Origin: Sideroxyarcus sp. | GTDB lineage: Bacteria; Pseudomonadota; Gammaproteobacteria; Burkholderiales; Gallionellaceae | Direction of reading: 5' to 3' | Assembly: GCA_030651895.1 (NCBI GenBank) | Contig: JAUSBR010000003.1 | Coordinates: 52,354 to 116,353, forward strand | Length of the DNA: 64,000 bases | Part shown: piece by piece, positions 25,693-34,544 of the stretch | Layout: every line of letters starts with the position of its first letter | How positions within the stretch are numbered: the first letter of the stretch is position 1 | The notes under the pieces: model-generated | Databases searched by the model: none | Told to the model about the DNA's origin: nothing | Seen by the model: only the letters and a program-made list of their open reading frames with translations | Position numbers and translations under genes: made by a program

Positions 25693-27551
25693 TCCTGCCT
25701 CTCTCCTTTTTCCAGTGGTGCGAACAACTCGACATCCTGCTCGCGCCCTTTCACCTTGAACGAACCGTACGACTTGAATTCGAATGCGTCGCCGCAGGCT
25801 TCCATGGTCTCGCGCGAGACCAGGATGCGCGACACGCCTTTGGTCAGACCTTCGATCCGGCTGCCCAGATTGACCGTGTCGCCGATGGCGGTGTATTCGC
25901 GCCGCTGCTCGGAGCCGATCAGGCCGACCACCGCCGGGCCGCTGTGGATACCGATACCGACATCGAAATCCGCATCGGCTTCGCCCAGTTCATGTTTGAA
26001 ACGCTGCAATACTTGCGCCATCTCCAGCGCCGCCTCGACCGCGTGGCGCGCGTGGTCGGGATCGTCCAGCGGCGCGCCCCAGAACGCCATGATGCAATCG
26101 CCGATGAACTTGTCCAGCGAACCGCCGTGGCGGAACACCACTTCGACCTGCAGGGTGAAGTAGCGGTTGAGCAGCTCTACCACCTGCTGCGGCGTGCGTT
26201 TTTCCGACAGCGTGGTGAAACCGCGGATGTCGGAAAACAGAATGGTGATCTGGCGGCTCTCGCCCGCGCGGCTGAGGCCGCCATGCGCCACCAGCTCTTT
26301 CACCACATGCGGATTGACGAAGCGGCTGAACATCTGCACCGCCTGTTCGCGCGAGCGGCGTTCGCGCAGGTATTCGTGCAAAGCGAAGGCGAAATATCCC
26401 GCCCAGGCCAGCAGCAGCGGCGACAGCACCGGCAGCAGGTACGACTGCGCCACCGCCAGATAACTGCCCAGCAATGCAGCGACCGTGACCACCACCAATG
26501 CCAGGCCGACCTTGAGCGCGTTCATGCCGCGCAGGAAGGCCAGACTCAGCAGGGCCAGCAACAGCACGGCGCTACCCAGTGCGAAATCGTCTCCGATCTT
26601 GTGCAGGGCGCGTCCGTTCTTGAGTCCGTCGATCGCGGTAGCCAGTATCTCCATGCCGGGGTGCAGACTGGCCATCGGCGTGGCGCGACGGTCATGCAAG
26701 CCGGTCGCTGCCGTGCCGATGATGACGATCTTGTCCTTCAGCTCGTCGGCGGGACGCTGCGGATGACGGCGTTCAAGATCGGTATAGAGATCGGCATAGG
26801 CGATGTGTCGGAACGCGCCGGGTGCGCCGCGCCATGCCAGGATCATGTCAGCCTGTTGCGGCACTGCATATCCAAGGTCCTGTGCCACGCGCGCGGGCAG
26901 CGAGGGAATGAACCAGCCGTGGGCATCGTCATACAACTGATAGCGGCGACCGATACCGTCGCTGTCTTCCAGATAGTTGATGCTGCCGACGCGCCAATGC
27001 GCGGGATCGATGGCCAGCGGCGGCAATATCGCCAGACGCGCCGCGACATCGGCATGATCGCTGCGCTGTAACCCCAGCAGGGGCGCGATCTGTTCGGCCG
27101 GCGCGCCTTGTGCATCCAGCGCCACATCGCGCCGCACCATGGGGAAATACACGTTGCCAAGACCGCGCAATGCTTCGTTGAAGGCATCGTCGCTGTCGGG
27201 ACGGTACACGTCGCGCTCGCTGAACAGGATATCGAACACGATGGCTTTCGGTTTCTGTCTGGCGATGCCGCGCACCAGATCGCCGTGCACCGCGCGCGGC
27301 CACGGCCAGCTGCCGGCCGTTTCCTGCATCTTTGCCAGACTGGCATCGTCGATATCGACGATGACGATGTCGGCATCGGGTTGCAGGTCTTGCGCCTGTT
27401 GCCGCACAAACAGATCGGACAGCCTGTTCTCCAGCGGAGCCAGCGCATGCAGCCAGGTCGATTCCAGCGCCGCCAGCAGCAGGAAAGCAATGCCTATGCG
27501 CGACAGGGTCTTGCGCGAGGAGATTTCGGGTTGGTCAGCCATGCCGCACAT
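25689..27551 (-). CDS. adenylate cyclase with CHASE2 sensor domain
   Basis: The 620-residue protein starts with one membrane helix, then a periplasmic CHASE2 domain (about 45-330, with IVIVDIDDASLAKM and KDKIVIIGTAATGLHD), three more helices (about 335-405) and a class III cyclase domain (about 430-615). Metal Asp residues are in FSDIRGFTTLS and GDCIMAFWGAP; the Lys in SLDKFIGD and Thr in IGDTVNLGSRIE are those expected for adenine. It should make cAMP in response to an extracytoplasmic signal. A second Met at 27542 is an alternative start. SH3b and M48 genes follow with ATGA overlaps. Confidence 0.93.
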   Translation of the reverse strand: MCGMADQPEISSRKTLSRIGIAFLLLAALESTWLHALAPLENRLSDLFVRQQAQDLQPDADIVIVDIDDASLAKMQETAGSWPWPRAVHGDLVRGIARQKPKAIVFDILFSERDVYRPDSDDAFNEALRGLGNVYFPMVRRDVALDAQGAPAEQIAPLLGLQRSDHADVAARLAILPPLAIDPAHWRVGSINYLEDSDGIGRRYQLYDDAHGWFIPSLPARVAQDLGYAVPQQADMILAWRGAPGAFRHIAYADLYTDLERRHPQRPADELKDKIVIIGTAATGLHDRRATPMASLHPGMEILATAIDGLKNGRALHKIGDDFALGSAVLLLALLSLAFLRGMNALKVGLALVVVTVAALLGSYLAVAQSYLLPVLSPLLLAWAGYFAFALHEYLRERRSREQAVQMFSRFVNPHVVKELVAHGGLSRAGESRQITILFSDIRGFTTLSEKRTPQQVVELLNRYFTLQVEVVFRHGGSLDKFIGDCIMAFWGAPLDDPDHARHAVEAALEMAQVLQRFKHELGEADADFDVGIGIHSGPAVVGLIGSEQRREYTAIGDTVNLGSRIEGLTKGVSRILVSRETMEACGDAFEFKSYGSFKVKGREQDVELFAPLEKGERQE

Positions 27552-27610
27552 ACTAATCGCAACGTCTCATTTCCAACAGTCCCTTGCTTTTAGATAGGGG
27601 CGATTCCCCC

Positions 27611-27616
27611 TATAAT
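27611..27616 (+). promoter_or_regulatory. putative -10 box of mlaA
   Basis: A perfect TATAAT lies 20 bp before the first mlaA ATG. The upstream -35 is poor (TTTAGA at a spacing of 16). Confidence 0.4.
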
Positions 27617-27636
27617 CGCGGCCATTCGTAAATCTG

Positions 27637-28365
27637 ATGCACCAACCCATGCTTTCGATGCGCACCGCACTGCTGCTTGGCTGCCTCTCCCTGACGGGAT
27701 GCAGCTCCATTCCCGGCCTCAGCAACTACTCCCAGCAGAAGGACCCGTTCGAGACTTTCAACCGCGGCATGTACAACTTCAATGACACCGTGGACAAAGC
27801 GGTGCTCAAACCGGTCGCGCAGGGCTACGACGCTGTGATGCCGAGACCGGTCAGGACCATGGTGAGCAACTTCTTCTCCAATCTGGACGATGTCGTGGTC
27901 ACGGTGAACGACCTGCTGCAGTTCAAATTCAAGCAAGCGGCCAGCGACGGCAGCCGCGTGCTGTTCAACACCACCTTCGGCCTGTTCGGGCTGATCAACA
28001 TCACCGAGAAACTGCCCAAGCACAACGAGGACTTTGGCCAGACCCTGGGTTACTGGGGCGTGCCGAGCGGCCCCTATCTGGTACTGCCGGTGCTGGGACC
28101 GAGTTCGATACGCGACGGCAGCGGCCTGTACGTGGACAGCTTCAGCAGCGTGATCAGCAACACCGACCATGTGCCGACGCGCAACAGCGCCTGGGCGTTG
28201 AAAGGACTGGATGCGCGTGCCGGATTCCTGGAACAGGAGAAGGTGATGGACGAGGCGGTCATTGACCGCTACAGCTTCATGCGCGATGCCTATACGATGC
28301 GCAGACAGAATCTGGTCTACGACGGCAATCCGCCGCGCGTGAGATACGACGACGAAGACGAATAA
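27637..28365 (+). CDS. mlaA: MlaA/VacJ phospholipid-transport lipoprotein
   Basis: The 242-residue protein has lipobox LTGC (Cys at about residue 22) and the MlaA core: DPFETFNRGMYNFNDTVDKA, PRPVRTMVSNFFSNLDD, FNTTFGLFGLINI, GYWGVPSGPYLVLPVLGPSS and RDGSGLYVD. MlaA forms a ring in the outer membrane that removes misplaced phospholipids from the outer leaflet and hands them to MlaC. The other mla genes are not in the window. Three in-frame ATGs (27637, 27649, 27658) precede the lipobox; the choice is uncertain as none has a good ribosome binding site. Confidence 0.94.
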   Translation: MHQPMLSMRTALLLGCLSLTGCSSIPGLSNYSQQKDPFETFNRGMYNFNDTVDKAVLKPVAQGYDAVMPRPVRTMVSNFFSNLDDVVVTVNDLLQFKFKQAASDGSRVLFNTTFGLFGLINITEKLPKHNEDFGQTLGYWGVPSGPYLVLPVLGPSSIRDGSGLYVDSFSSVISNTDHVPTRNSAWALKGLDARAGFLEQEKVMDEAVIDRYSFMRDAYTMRRQNLVYDGNPPRVRYDDEDE

Positions 28366-28394
28366 AAAAACGGCGGGAACATCCCGCCGTTTTC
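28366..28394. terminator. bidirectional terminator between mlaA and htpX
   Basis: AAAAACGGCGGGA-aca-TCCCGCCGTTTT lies between the convergent genes. The A-run on one side and T-run on the other suit both directions. Confidence 0.9.
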
Positions 28395-28414
28395 ATTTGG
28401 TGCTTCGCCTGCTG

Positions 28415-29299
28415 TTAACGCCCGGAACGCAAAGCCTCGATACGCTCTTCCAGCGGCGGGTGTGTCATGAACAGACGCGAGAAACCGCCACCGCTCGAGA
28501 TCGCCATCGCCGACATGTTCTGCGGCATCGCGGCGGCCTGCTCTTGATTGGCTTTCAGCCGCTCCAACGCCGCGATCATCTTCTGGCGTCCGGCCAGGCT
28601 GGCACCGCCCGCATCCGCGCGGAACTCGCGCTGGCGCGAGAACCATCTGACGACCATGCTGGCCAAGATGCCCAACACGACCTGCGCGGCGATCTCGGCG
28701 ACGAAGGAACCGATGCCGGGACCGTTGCGGCCGTCGTTCTTCAGCAGCACTCGATCCACCAGAATGCCGAACAGTTTGGCGAAGAACACCACGAAGGTGT
28801 TGACCACGCCCTGGATCAGCGCCAGCGTGACCATGTCGCCGTTCGCCACGTGGCTCACTTCGTGCGCCAGCACCGCCTCGGCCTCTTCGCGGCTCATGGC
28901 ATGCAACAGGCCGGTACTCACCGCGACCAGCGCGTTGTTGCGGTTCCAACCGGTGGCGAAGGCATTCACGTCGGGGGCGTCGTAGATTGCCACTTCAGGC
29001 ATGCCGATGCCTGCGGCCTGCGCCTGGAACTGCACCGTCTGCAGCAACCAGCGTTCGGTCGGGTCTTGCGGATTTTCGATCACATGCGCACCGACGGAAC
29101 GTTTCGCCATCCACTTGGACATGAACAGGGAAATGATGGAGCCGGAGAAACCGATCACTGCCGACATCACCATCAGCGCGTTGAAATTGATTGCGCCGCT
29201 CTCGTCCAGCACACGGTCGACACCGAGAATGCGCAAGGTGATGCTGATGACCGCCAGTACGGCGATATTGGTCAGGACGAACAGAAAGATACGTTTCAT
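28415..29299 (-). CDS. htpX: membrane protease HtpX
   Basis: Starting at 29299 (MKRIFLFVLTNIAVLAVISI) after GGAGAG, the protein has 294 residues with two N-terminal membrane helices and two more after the active site. The zinc motif is LAHEVSHVANGDMVTL, the third ligand Glu is in REFRADAGGA, and the end THPPLEERI is typical. HtpX is a heat-shock-linked inner-membrane metalloprotease that degrades damaged membrane proteins with FtsH. Confidence 0.96.
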   Translation of the reverse strand: MKRIFLFVLTNIAVLAVISITLRILGVDRVLDESGAINFNALMVMSAVIGFSGSIISLFMSKWMAKRSVGAHVIENPQDPTERWLLQTVQFQAQAAGIGMPEVAIYDAPDVNAFATGWNRNNALVAVSTGLLHAMSREEAEAVLAHEVSHVANGDMVTLALIQGVVNTFVVFFAKLFGILVDRVLLKNDGRNGPGIGSFVAEIAAQVVLGILASMVVRWFSRQREFRADAGGASLAGRQKMIAALERLKANQEQAAAMPQNMSAMAISSGGGFSRLFMTHPPLEERIEALRSGR

Positions 29300-29549
29300 T
29301 GCTTCACTCTCCAAAGATACGATGAATTGCGGCGCGCAGTGTATCACCGTGGCCGCGTTGGCTAGATGCGGCCGGATCGCGGAATTTCAAGCCCTCGAAC
29401 CGATTCCGCGATGCCTGCATTCGAAGTGGCGCCGCCGAAAAAGTTTCATGCCCCTGCTGCCGACAGGGTATGTTGCGGTAAGCAAAAAACCCTGTTGACC
29501 ATAGTCGACATAAAAACTAGGATATAGCCAACGCAACGAGGTGACCGCC

Positions 29550-30086
29550 ATGAACGACCATTACACCCCCACCGCCATCACCCTGCACTGGCTCATCGCC
29601 CTGCTGATCTTCGTCGCCTTCCCGCTGGGCATCTACATGCACGAACTGCCGCTGTCACCGGACAAGCTGCGCCTATACAGCTATCACAAATGGATAGGCG
29701 TCACGGTATTCATGCTGGCCGTGGTGCGCATCTATTGGCGCGCCACACATGTGCCGCCCGCGCTGCCGGACAGCATGCCCGGCTGGGAGAAATTCGCCGC
29801 CCACGCCACCCATTACGCGCTGTATGTACTCATCTTCATCATCCCCGTCAGCGGCTGGCTGATGAGCTCCGCCAAAGGTTTCCAGACTGTGTGGTTCGGC
29901 GTGCTGCCGCTGCCCGATCTGGTGGGCAAGGACAAGGAACTGGGCGACCAGCTGCTTGAAGTACACAAACTGCTCAACTTCCTGCTGTTCGGCCTGGTGC
30001 TAGCCCATATCGGCGCGGCGCTCAAACACCATTTCATCGAGCACGACGACATCCTCGCGCGCATGGTCACGTTCCTGCGCAAGTGA
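29550..30086 (+). CDS. cytochrome b561
   Basis: The start at 29550 has GAGG at good spacing and gives 178 residues; a GTG 9 bp upstream is possible. Four membrane helices contain the heme-ligand His residues in TAITLHWLIA, YSYHKWIGV, ATHYALYVL and EVHKLLNF. This is the bacterial CybB type, which binds two b hemes and moves electrons across the inner membrane, in E. coli from superoxide to ubiquinone. A YceI gene follows, a common pairing. Confidence 0.93.
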   Translation: MNDHYTPTAITLHWLIALLIFVAFPLGIYMHELPLSPDKLRLYSYHKWIGVTVFMLAVVRIYWRATHVPPALPDSMPGWEKFAAHATHYALYVLIFIIPVSGWLMSSAKGFQTVWFGVLPLPDLVGKDKELGDQLLEVHKLLNFLLFGLVLAHIGAALKHHFIEHDDILARMVTFLRK

Positions 30087-30133
30087 TCCACCGCGAGTCA
30101 CTTCAGAAGCATGTATCCTCAAGGAGAACTGCC

Positions 30134-30697
30134 ATGACCAAACTCATCCCCCTGCTCTTCGCCAGCTTGTTCGCGATTCCCTCGCATGCGGCTGACACTT
30201 ATACGATAGACCCCACCCATACCTGGCCGATGTTCGAAGTCAGCCATCTTGGCTTCTCCGTCCAGCGCGGCCGCTTCGACAAGTCCGGCGGCAAGATCAC
30301 ACTGGATATCGCCGCCAAACAGGGCAGCGTGGAACTGGTCATCGACACTGCCTCGATCAACATGGGCTTCGACAAATGGGACGACAAGATGAAGGGGCCG
30401 GATTTCTTCAGCGTGGTGTATTTCCCCACCATGACTTTCACTTCCGACAAGATCACTTTCGAGGGCGACATGCCGGTGTCGGCGAACGGCACGTTGACGC
30501 TGCTGGGTGAGACCCGCCCCGTCACATTGACCATCAGTGATTTCAAATGCGGCACCCATCCGATGCTGCGCAAAACCATGTGCGGCGCCAACATCTCGAC
30601 CACCATTAGACGCTCCGACTTCGGCATGAAGAAATTTATCCCCGCCGTGGGTGACGAAGTGAAGATCTATTCGCCGGTCGAGGCCTACAAAGATTAA
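30134..30697 (+). CDS. YceI family periplasmic lipid-binding protein
   Basis: The ATG at 30134 follows AAGGAGAACT and gives 187 residues with a 19-residue signal peptide ending SHAAD. The mature part starts TYTIDPTHTWPMFEVSHLGF, the YceI signature, and forms a lipocalin-like barrel that binds polyisoprenoid molecules such as octaprenyl compounds in homologues. Two Cys (FKCGTHPM and KTMCGAN) may be linked. The neighbouring cytochrome b561 suggests a role in quinone-related periplasmic redox chemistry. Confidence 0.93.
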   Translation: MTKLIPLLFASLFAIPSHAADTYTIDPTHTWPMFEVSHLGFSVQRGRFDKSGGKITLDIAAKQGSVELVIDTASINMGFDKWDDKMKGPDFFSVVYFPTMTFTSDKITFEGDMPVSANGTLTLLGETRPVTLTISDFKCGTHPMLRKTMCGANISTTIRRSDFGMKKFIPAVGDEVKIYSPVEAYKD

Positions 30698-30763
30698 GCC
30701 CCTGCTGCATGACACCACGCTGCCCGGCCCTCCGCATCAACCGTACCTGAAAGCTCATCACAC

Positions 30764-31471
30764 ATGGATAGCAGATCGTTCTTCGCCTCTTTCAAACCCC
30801 ATCCCCTGCAGACCTCGGCTGCCGAAAAATTCCGCAGCGGGATCGCGGGCGGTCTCGCCATCCTGCTGCTGACGCTGGCTTTGCAGTATCTGCCGCAGAC
30901 CATGTTCCCCATGCTCATCGTCGTCTCGATGGCCGCCTCGGCGACTTTGCTCTACGCCACACCGCACAGTCCGCTGTCGCAACCTTGGAACCTGGTCGGA
31001 GGCCATATCGTCTCGGCGCTCGCCGGTCTGCTTTGCAGCGCACTCATCCCCGAGCCGACCCTCGCCGCCGGCGCCGCAGTCGGCCTTGCCATCCTGCTGA
31101 TGCAATTCCTCAGCTGCCTGCACCCCCCCAGCGCAGCCACCGCGCTGATGATGGCGCTCGGCAGCTCGCAGTTCCACAGCATGCAATGGGAATGGGCGCT
31201 AAACATCGTGGCCATCAATGCGGGCTTATCGCTGCTGCTTGCGCTGATCATCAACAACCTGCTGCCCGGCAGACGCTACCCGATGCAGGCACCTCCCGCA
31301 CCGACTCCGCCCAAACCCGCACCGTTCATCACACTCGAACAAAGCGACCTGACTTGGGCGCTAGAACAGATGGAAAGCGCGATCGACGTGAGCGAGGAAG
31401 ACCTCGCCGAGATCTACAAGCTGGCGCTGCAAAGCGCACAGAAACGTATCGACAGCGCCATGCCAACATGA
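30764..31471 (+). CDS. HPP family membrane protein
   Basis: The 235-residue protein has about five membrane helices and the family motif LHPPSAATALM (about residue 120), giving the name HPP. A region QPWNLVGGHIVSALAG is also conserved. Cyanobacterial HPP proteins were linked to nitrite transport; elsewhere the role is unknown. The last 60 residues are cytoplasmic and helical. The stop overlaps the start of the lipase-like gene (ATGA). Confidence 0.88.
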   Translation: MDSRSFFASFKPHPLQTSAAEKFRSGIAGGLAILLLTLALQYLPQTMFPMLIVVSMAASATLLYATPHSPLSQPWNLVGGHIVSALAGLLCSALIPEPTLAAGAAVGLAILLMQFLSCLHPPSAATALMMALGSSQFHSMQWEWALNIVAINAGLSLLLALIINNLLPGRRYPMQAPPAPTPPKPAPFITLEQSDLTWALEQMESAIDVSEEDLAEIYKLALQSAQKRIDSAMPT

Positions 31472-32463
31472 GGACATTTCTTCTCATTGCCCTGCTAGCA
31501 TCCCTGGCCGCTTGCGGCACCCGCGCTCCGCGCGAGGCGGCCTATTACCAGATGGATCAGGGACGCCTGCCTGTCGCAAACGTCGCGCTGAACATCCCCG
31601 GCCTCGGCCCCTGCACCGACAACCCCGACCGCACCTTGCGCCTCGACGCCGATCAGCCAGTAAACGTGATGGTGCACGGCTGCTTTGGCTCATCCGGCGA
31701 GTTCCGCGGCCTCGCGCAGGTGCTCGCTTTCCATGGCCAGCAGACCGCCTGTTTCACCTACGACGACCGCGACGGACTGACCGACAGCGCCACAGAGTTG
31801 CGCAGCGCACTCAACCAGCTCGCCGAACAGACCCGGATCCCGCTCATCACCGTGATCGGTCATAGTCAGGGCGCTCTGATCTCGCGCAAGTCGCTCACCG
31901 AACTGCCGCTCGCCGCGCCGCGCCGCCAACCCGACCTGCGCCTGGTCACCATATCCGGTCCCTTCGACGGCATCGCCTCGGCAAAGACTTGCGGCCGCAC
32001 ATGGTTACAGGCGCTCACCCTCGGCCTGCTGCCGGCGAGTTGCTATATCGTGACCGGTGCCAAATGGTCGGACATCACCTATTCCTCGCACTTCATCCGC
32101 AAACCGGGCGCATTGGCTCCGCAAGTCAGCAGTTATCTGAAGATCGACACCGACGAACGCGGCAGTTGCCGGCGCGAAGAGGGGGGGCGCTGCGTGGAGG
32201 ATGACGATGTATTCTCGCTGGCGGAACAGCACAACCCGCTGGTGGAGAACGACACGCGCACAAAGCGGGTGGAGGTACTGGCAGGACACGTCGAGATCGT
32301 CGGCGACAAACGCGTCGCGCCGACCAAACTCATCGCCACATTGCAACAACAAGGCGTGCTCCGACCGACCGCGCCGGAACGGCTATCGGCTTTCAGTCTG
32401 TTGCTGGCACGGATATATCAGGATGACAGCTTGCTGAATCGGGATGTGACCGATCACCGATGA
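31468..32463 (+). CDS. alpha/beta-hydrolase lipoprotein
   Basis: Starting at 31468 (MRTFLLIALLASLAACGT), the 331-residue product has lipobox LAAC and a lipase-like alpha/beta-hydrolase domain: oxyanion region MVHGCFGSSGEF, then the nucleophile Ser in VIGHSQGALISRK. The substrate is unknown; esterase or lipase activity at the cell envelope is likely. It is translationally coupled to the HPP gene. Confidence 0.85.
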   Translation: MRTFLLIALLASLAACGTRAPREAAYYQMDQGRLPVANVALNIPGLGPCTDNPDRTLRLDADQPVNVMVHGCFGSSGEFRGLAQVLAFHGQQTACFTYDDRDGLTDSATELRSALNQLAEQTRIPLITVIGHSQGALISRKSLTELPLAAPRRQPDLRLVTISGPFDGIASAKTCGRTWLQALTLGLLPASCYIVTGAKWSDITYSSHFIRKPGALAPQVSSYLKIDTDERGSCRREEGGRCVEDDDVFSLAEQHNPLVENDTRTKRVEVLAGHVEIVGDKRVAPTKLIATLQQQGVLRPTAPERLSAFSLLLARIYQDDSLLNRDVTDHR

Positions 32464-32488
32464 TTCAGGCAACTGCAAAGCAGAAATG

Positions 32489-32529
32489 AAAAAACCGCTG
32501 CCGCGCGATCAGCACGGCAGCGGTTTTTC
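32489..32529. terminator. bidirectional terminator between lipase-like gene and amt
   Basis: AAAACCGCTGCCG (32491-32503) pairs with CGGCAGCGGTTTT (32515-32527). It lies between convergent genes, and T-runs occur on both strands. Confidence 0.9.
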
Positions 32530-32544
32530 GTTTGGAACTGAAGA

Positions 32545-33762
32545 TCACCAGCCCGATTCACGCTCCGGCGTCGCCGTGATCTTGTGGATACTCAGGTCGG
32601 CACCGTTGAACTCTTCTTCATGGGTGAGGCGGATGCCGACCACTTTCTTGATCGCACCGTAGACGACGAAGCCGCCGATCAGCGCGACACCGATGCCCAT
32701 CAGGGTGCCGATGAGTTGCGACATGAAGCTGATGCCGCCGAATGCCACGCCGCCGGTGCCGCCCAGTGCCTGGAGTCCGAAGATACCGACGGCGATACCG
32801 CCCCACGCGCCGCACAGGCCGTGCAGCGGCCACACGCCGAGCACGTCGTCGATCTTCCAGCGGTTCTGCGTGAGGGTGAACATGACGACAAACAAAGCAC
32901 CAGCCACGCCGCCGACGATCAGTGCTCCTATGGGGTGGAAGACATCCGATCCGGCGCACACGGCGACCAGACCGGCGAGCGGGCCGTTATGCACGAAGCC
33001 GGGGTCGTTCTTGCCCAGCCACAGCGCGGTGAGCGTGCCGCCGACCATAGCCATCAGCGAGTTCACCGCGACGAGGCCGGTAAGGCCGCTCACGCTTTGT
33101 GCCGACATGACGTTGAAGCCGAACCAGCCAACGCTAAGCACCCAGGCGCCGAGCGCGAGGAATGGGATGCTGGAAGGCGGATGCGCGGAGATACGGCCTT
33201 CCTTGTTGTAGCGGCCGTGACGCGCACCCAGCAGCAGCACAGCAGCGAGGCCGATCCAGCCGCCCACCGCATGCACCACCACGGAACCGGCGAAGTCATG
33301 GAAGTTGGCACCGAAACTGGTCTTCAACCATTCCTGGATGCCGAAGGCGCCGTTCCACGCGATACCTTCGAAGAAAGGATAGACGAAACCGACCAGCAGG
33401 AAGGTCGCAGCGAGTTGCGGGTTGAAGCGCGCGCGCTCGGCGATGCCGCCGGAGACGATGGCCGGGATGGCTGCGGCGAAGGTCATCAGGAAGAAGAACT
33501 TCACCAGGCTGAATCCGTTGCTCGCCGCCAGTTGCTCTGCCCCGACAAAGAAGTTCACGCCGTAGGCGATACCGTAGCCGATAAAGAAATAGGCGATGGT
33601 CGAGACGGCGAGGTCGCTGATGATCTTGACCAGTGCGTTGACCTGGTTCTTCTTGCGCACCGTGCCCAGCTCAAGGAACGCGAACCCCGCATGCATCGCC
33701 AGCACCATGATGGCGCCGAGCAGAATGAATAATGCATCAATGCCGACTTTCAACTCTTCCAT
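32545..33762 (-). CDS. amt: ammonium transporter (Amt family)
   Basis: The start at 33762 (MEELKVGIDALFILLGAIMV) has GGAG at good spacing and gives 405 residues with eleven helices. The family features FHDFAGSVVVHAVGGW, with the first pore His, and PLHGLCGAWGGIAVG, with the second, are present, as is the conserved FAFLELGTVRKKN near the start. It conducts ammonium into the cell as a trimer. No glnK gene lies beside it, which is less usual. An N-terminal extension to 33783 is possible but lacks a ribosome binding site. Confidence 0.95.
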   Translation of the reverse strand: MEELKVGIDALFILLGAIMVLAMHAGFAFLELGTVRKKNQVNALVKIISDLAVSTIAYFFIGYGIAYGVNFFVGAEQLAASNGFSLVKFFFLMTFAAAIPAIVSGGIAERARFNPQLAATFLLVGFVYPFFEGIAWNGAFGIQEWLKTSFGANFHDFAGSVVVHAVGGWIGLAAVLLLGARHGRYNKEGRISAHPPSSIPFLALGAWVLSVGWFGFNVMSAQSVSGLTGLVAVNSLMAMVGGTLTALWLGKNDPGFVHNGPLAGLVAVCAGSDVFHPIGALIVGGVAGALFVVMFTLTQNRWKIDDVLGVWPLHGLCGAWGGIAVGIFGLQALGGTGGVAFGGISFMSQLIGTLMGIGVALIGGFVVYGAIKKVVGIRLTHEEEFNGADLSIHKITATPERESGW

Positions 33763-33923
33763 GTCATCTCCAGAAATGTGCAAAATGCGAAGTCGTATGC
33801 AATCCCTGTGCCAGCAGATGCATGCATTGATTTGTCAGACTATTTTTTAAAATACTGCGATTTTCCCCGCACCGGATTCACCATCATGGTGCCTGGCACA
33901 AAATAGCGCACCAAATGGATGCC

Positions 33924-34478
33924 TTATTCCGGTGCGCTCCAGCCCCCGTTTAGCACCTTGTCCAGCCAGAACAGTCCGATGATAGTCTTGCTGTCATCGA
34001 TCTTGCCCGCCCTCACCCACTCCAGCGCCTCGACCAACGAGAGCTCGAACACCTCAAGGAACTCACCCTCGTCCAGTTGGCTGCCCTGATGGGTCAGACC
34101 GCGCGCCAGAAAGTATTCCATGCGCTCGTCGGCATAACCGATGCAGGGCCAGGCGGTGGTGAGGTGTACCCACTCGCGCGCCACGTAGCCGGTCTCTTCC
34201 AGCAATTCGCGCTGCGCGCACAGCAGGATATCCTCGTTCTCGTCTATCTTGCCCGCGGGCAGTTCGATGAACTCGCGGTGCAGCGGGTAGCGGAACTGTC
34301 GCTCCATCACCAGCTTGCCGTTGTCGAGCAAAGCCAGCACGGCAACTGCACCGGGGTGGGTGATGTATTCGCGCGTGCTGGTGCTGTCGTCCGGCAGCCG
34401 CACATTGTCCTTGCACACAGTGATGAAGTTGCCGTCGTACATCACTTTGCCGTCTATCTTCTTCTCGGTCAGATTCAT
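33924..34478 (-). CDS. NUDIX hydrolase, ADP-ribose pyrophosphatase type
   Basis: Starting at 34478 (MNLTEKKIDGKVMYDG) after GGAGAGGG, the 184-residue protein has the NUDIX box GKIDENEDILLCAQRELLEE followed by TGYV. The upstream AVAVLALLDNGKLVMERQFR and the C-terminal DSKTIIGL resemble the NudF group that splits ADP-ribose to AMP and ribose 5-phosphate. It lies downstream of the nuo operon terminator on the same strand and may have its own promoter. Confidence 0.92.
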   Translation of the reverse strand: MNLTEKKIDGKVMYDGNFITVCKDNVRLPDDSTSTREYITHPGAVAVLALLDNGKLVMERQFRYPLHREFIELPAGKIDENEDILLCAQRELLEETGYVAREWVHLTTAWPCIGYADERMEYFLARGLTHQGSQLDEGEFLEVFELSLVEALEWVRAGKIDDSKTIIGLFWLDKVLNGGWSAPE

Positions 34479-34496
34479 ATTCCCTCTCCACAAACG

Positions 34497-34522
34497 AACA
34501 CTCCCGCCGCGGCGGGAGTGTT
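34497..34522 (-). terminator. terminator of the nuo operon
   Basis: ACACTCCCGCC-gcg-GGCGGGAGTGTT is a near-perfect hairpin 22 bp beyond the nuoN stop. The T-run is short on the minus strand, so termination may be partial and let transcripts reach the NUDIX gene. Confidence 0.75.
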
Positions 34523-34544
34523 TCGATTCAATAAACCATCACGT

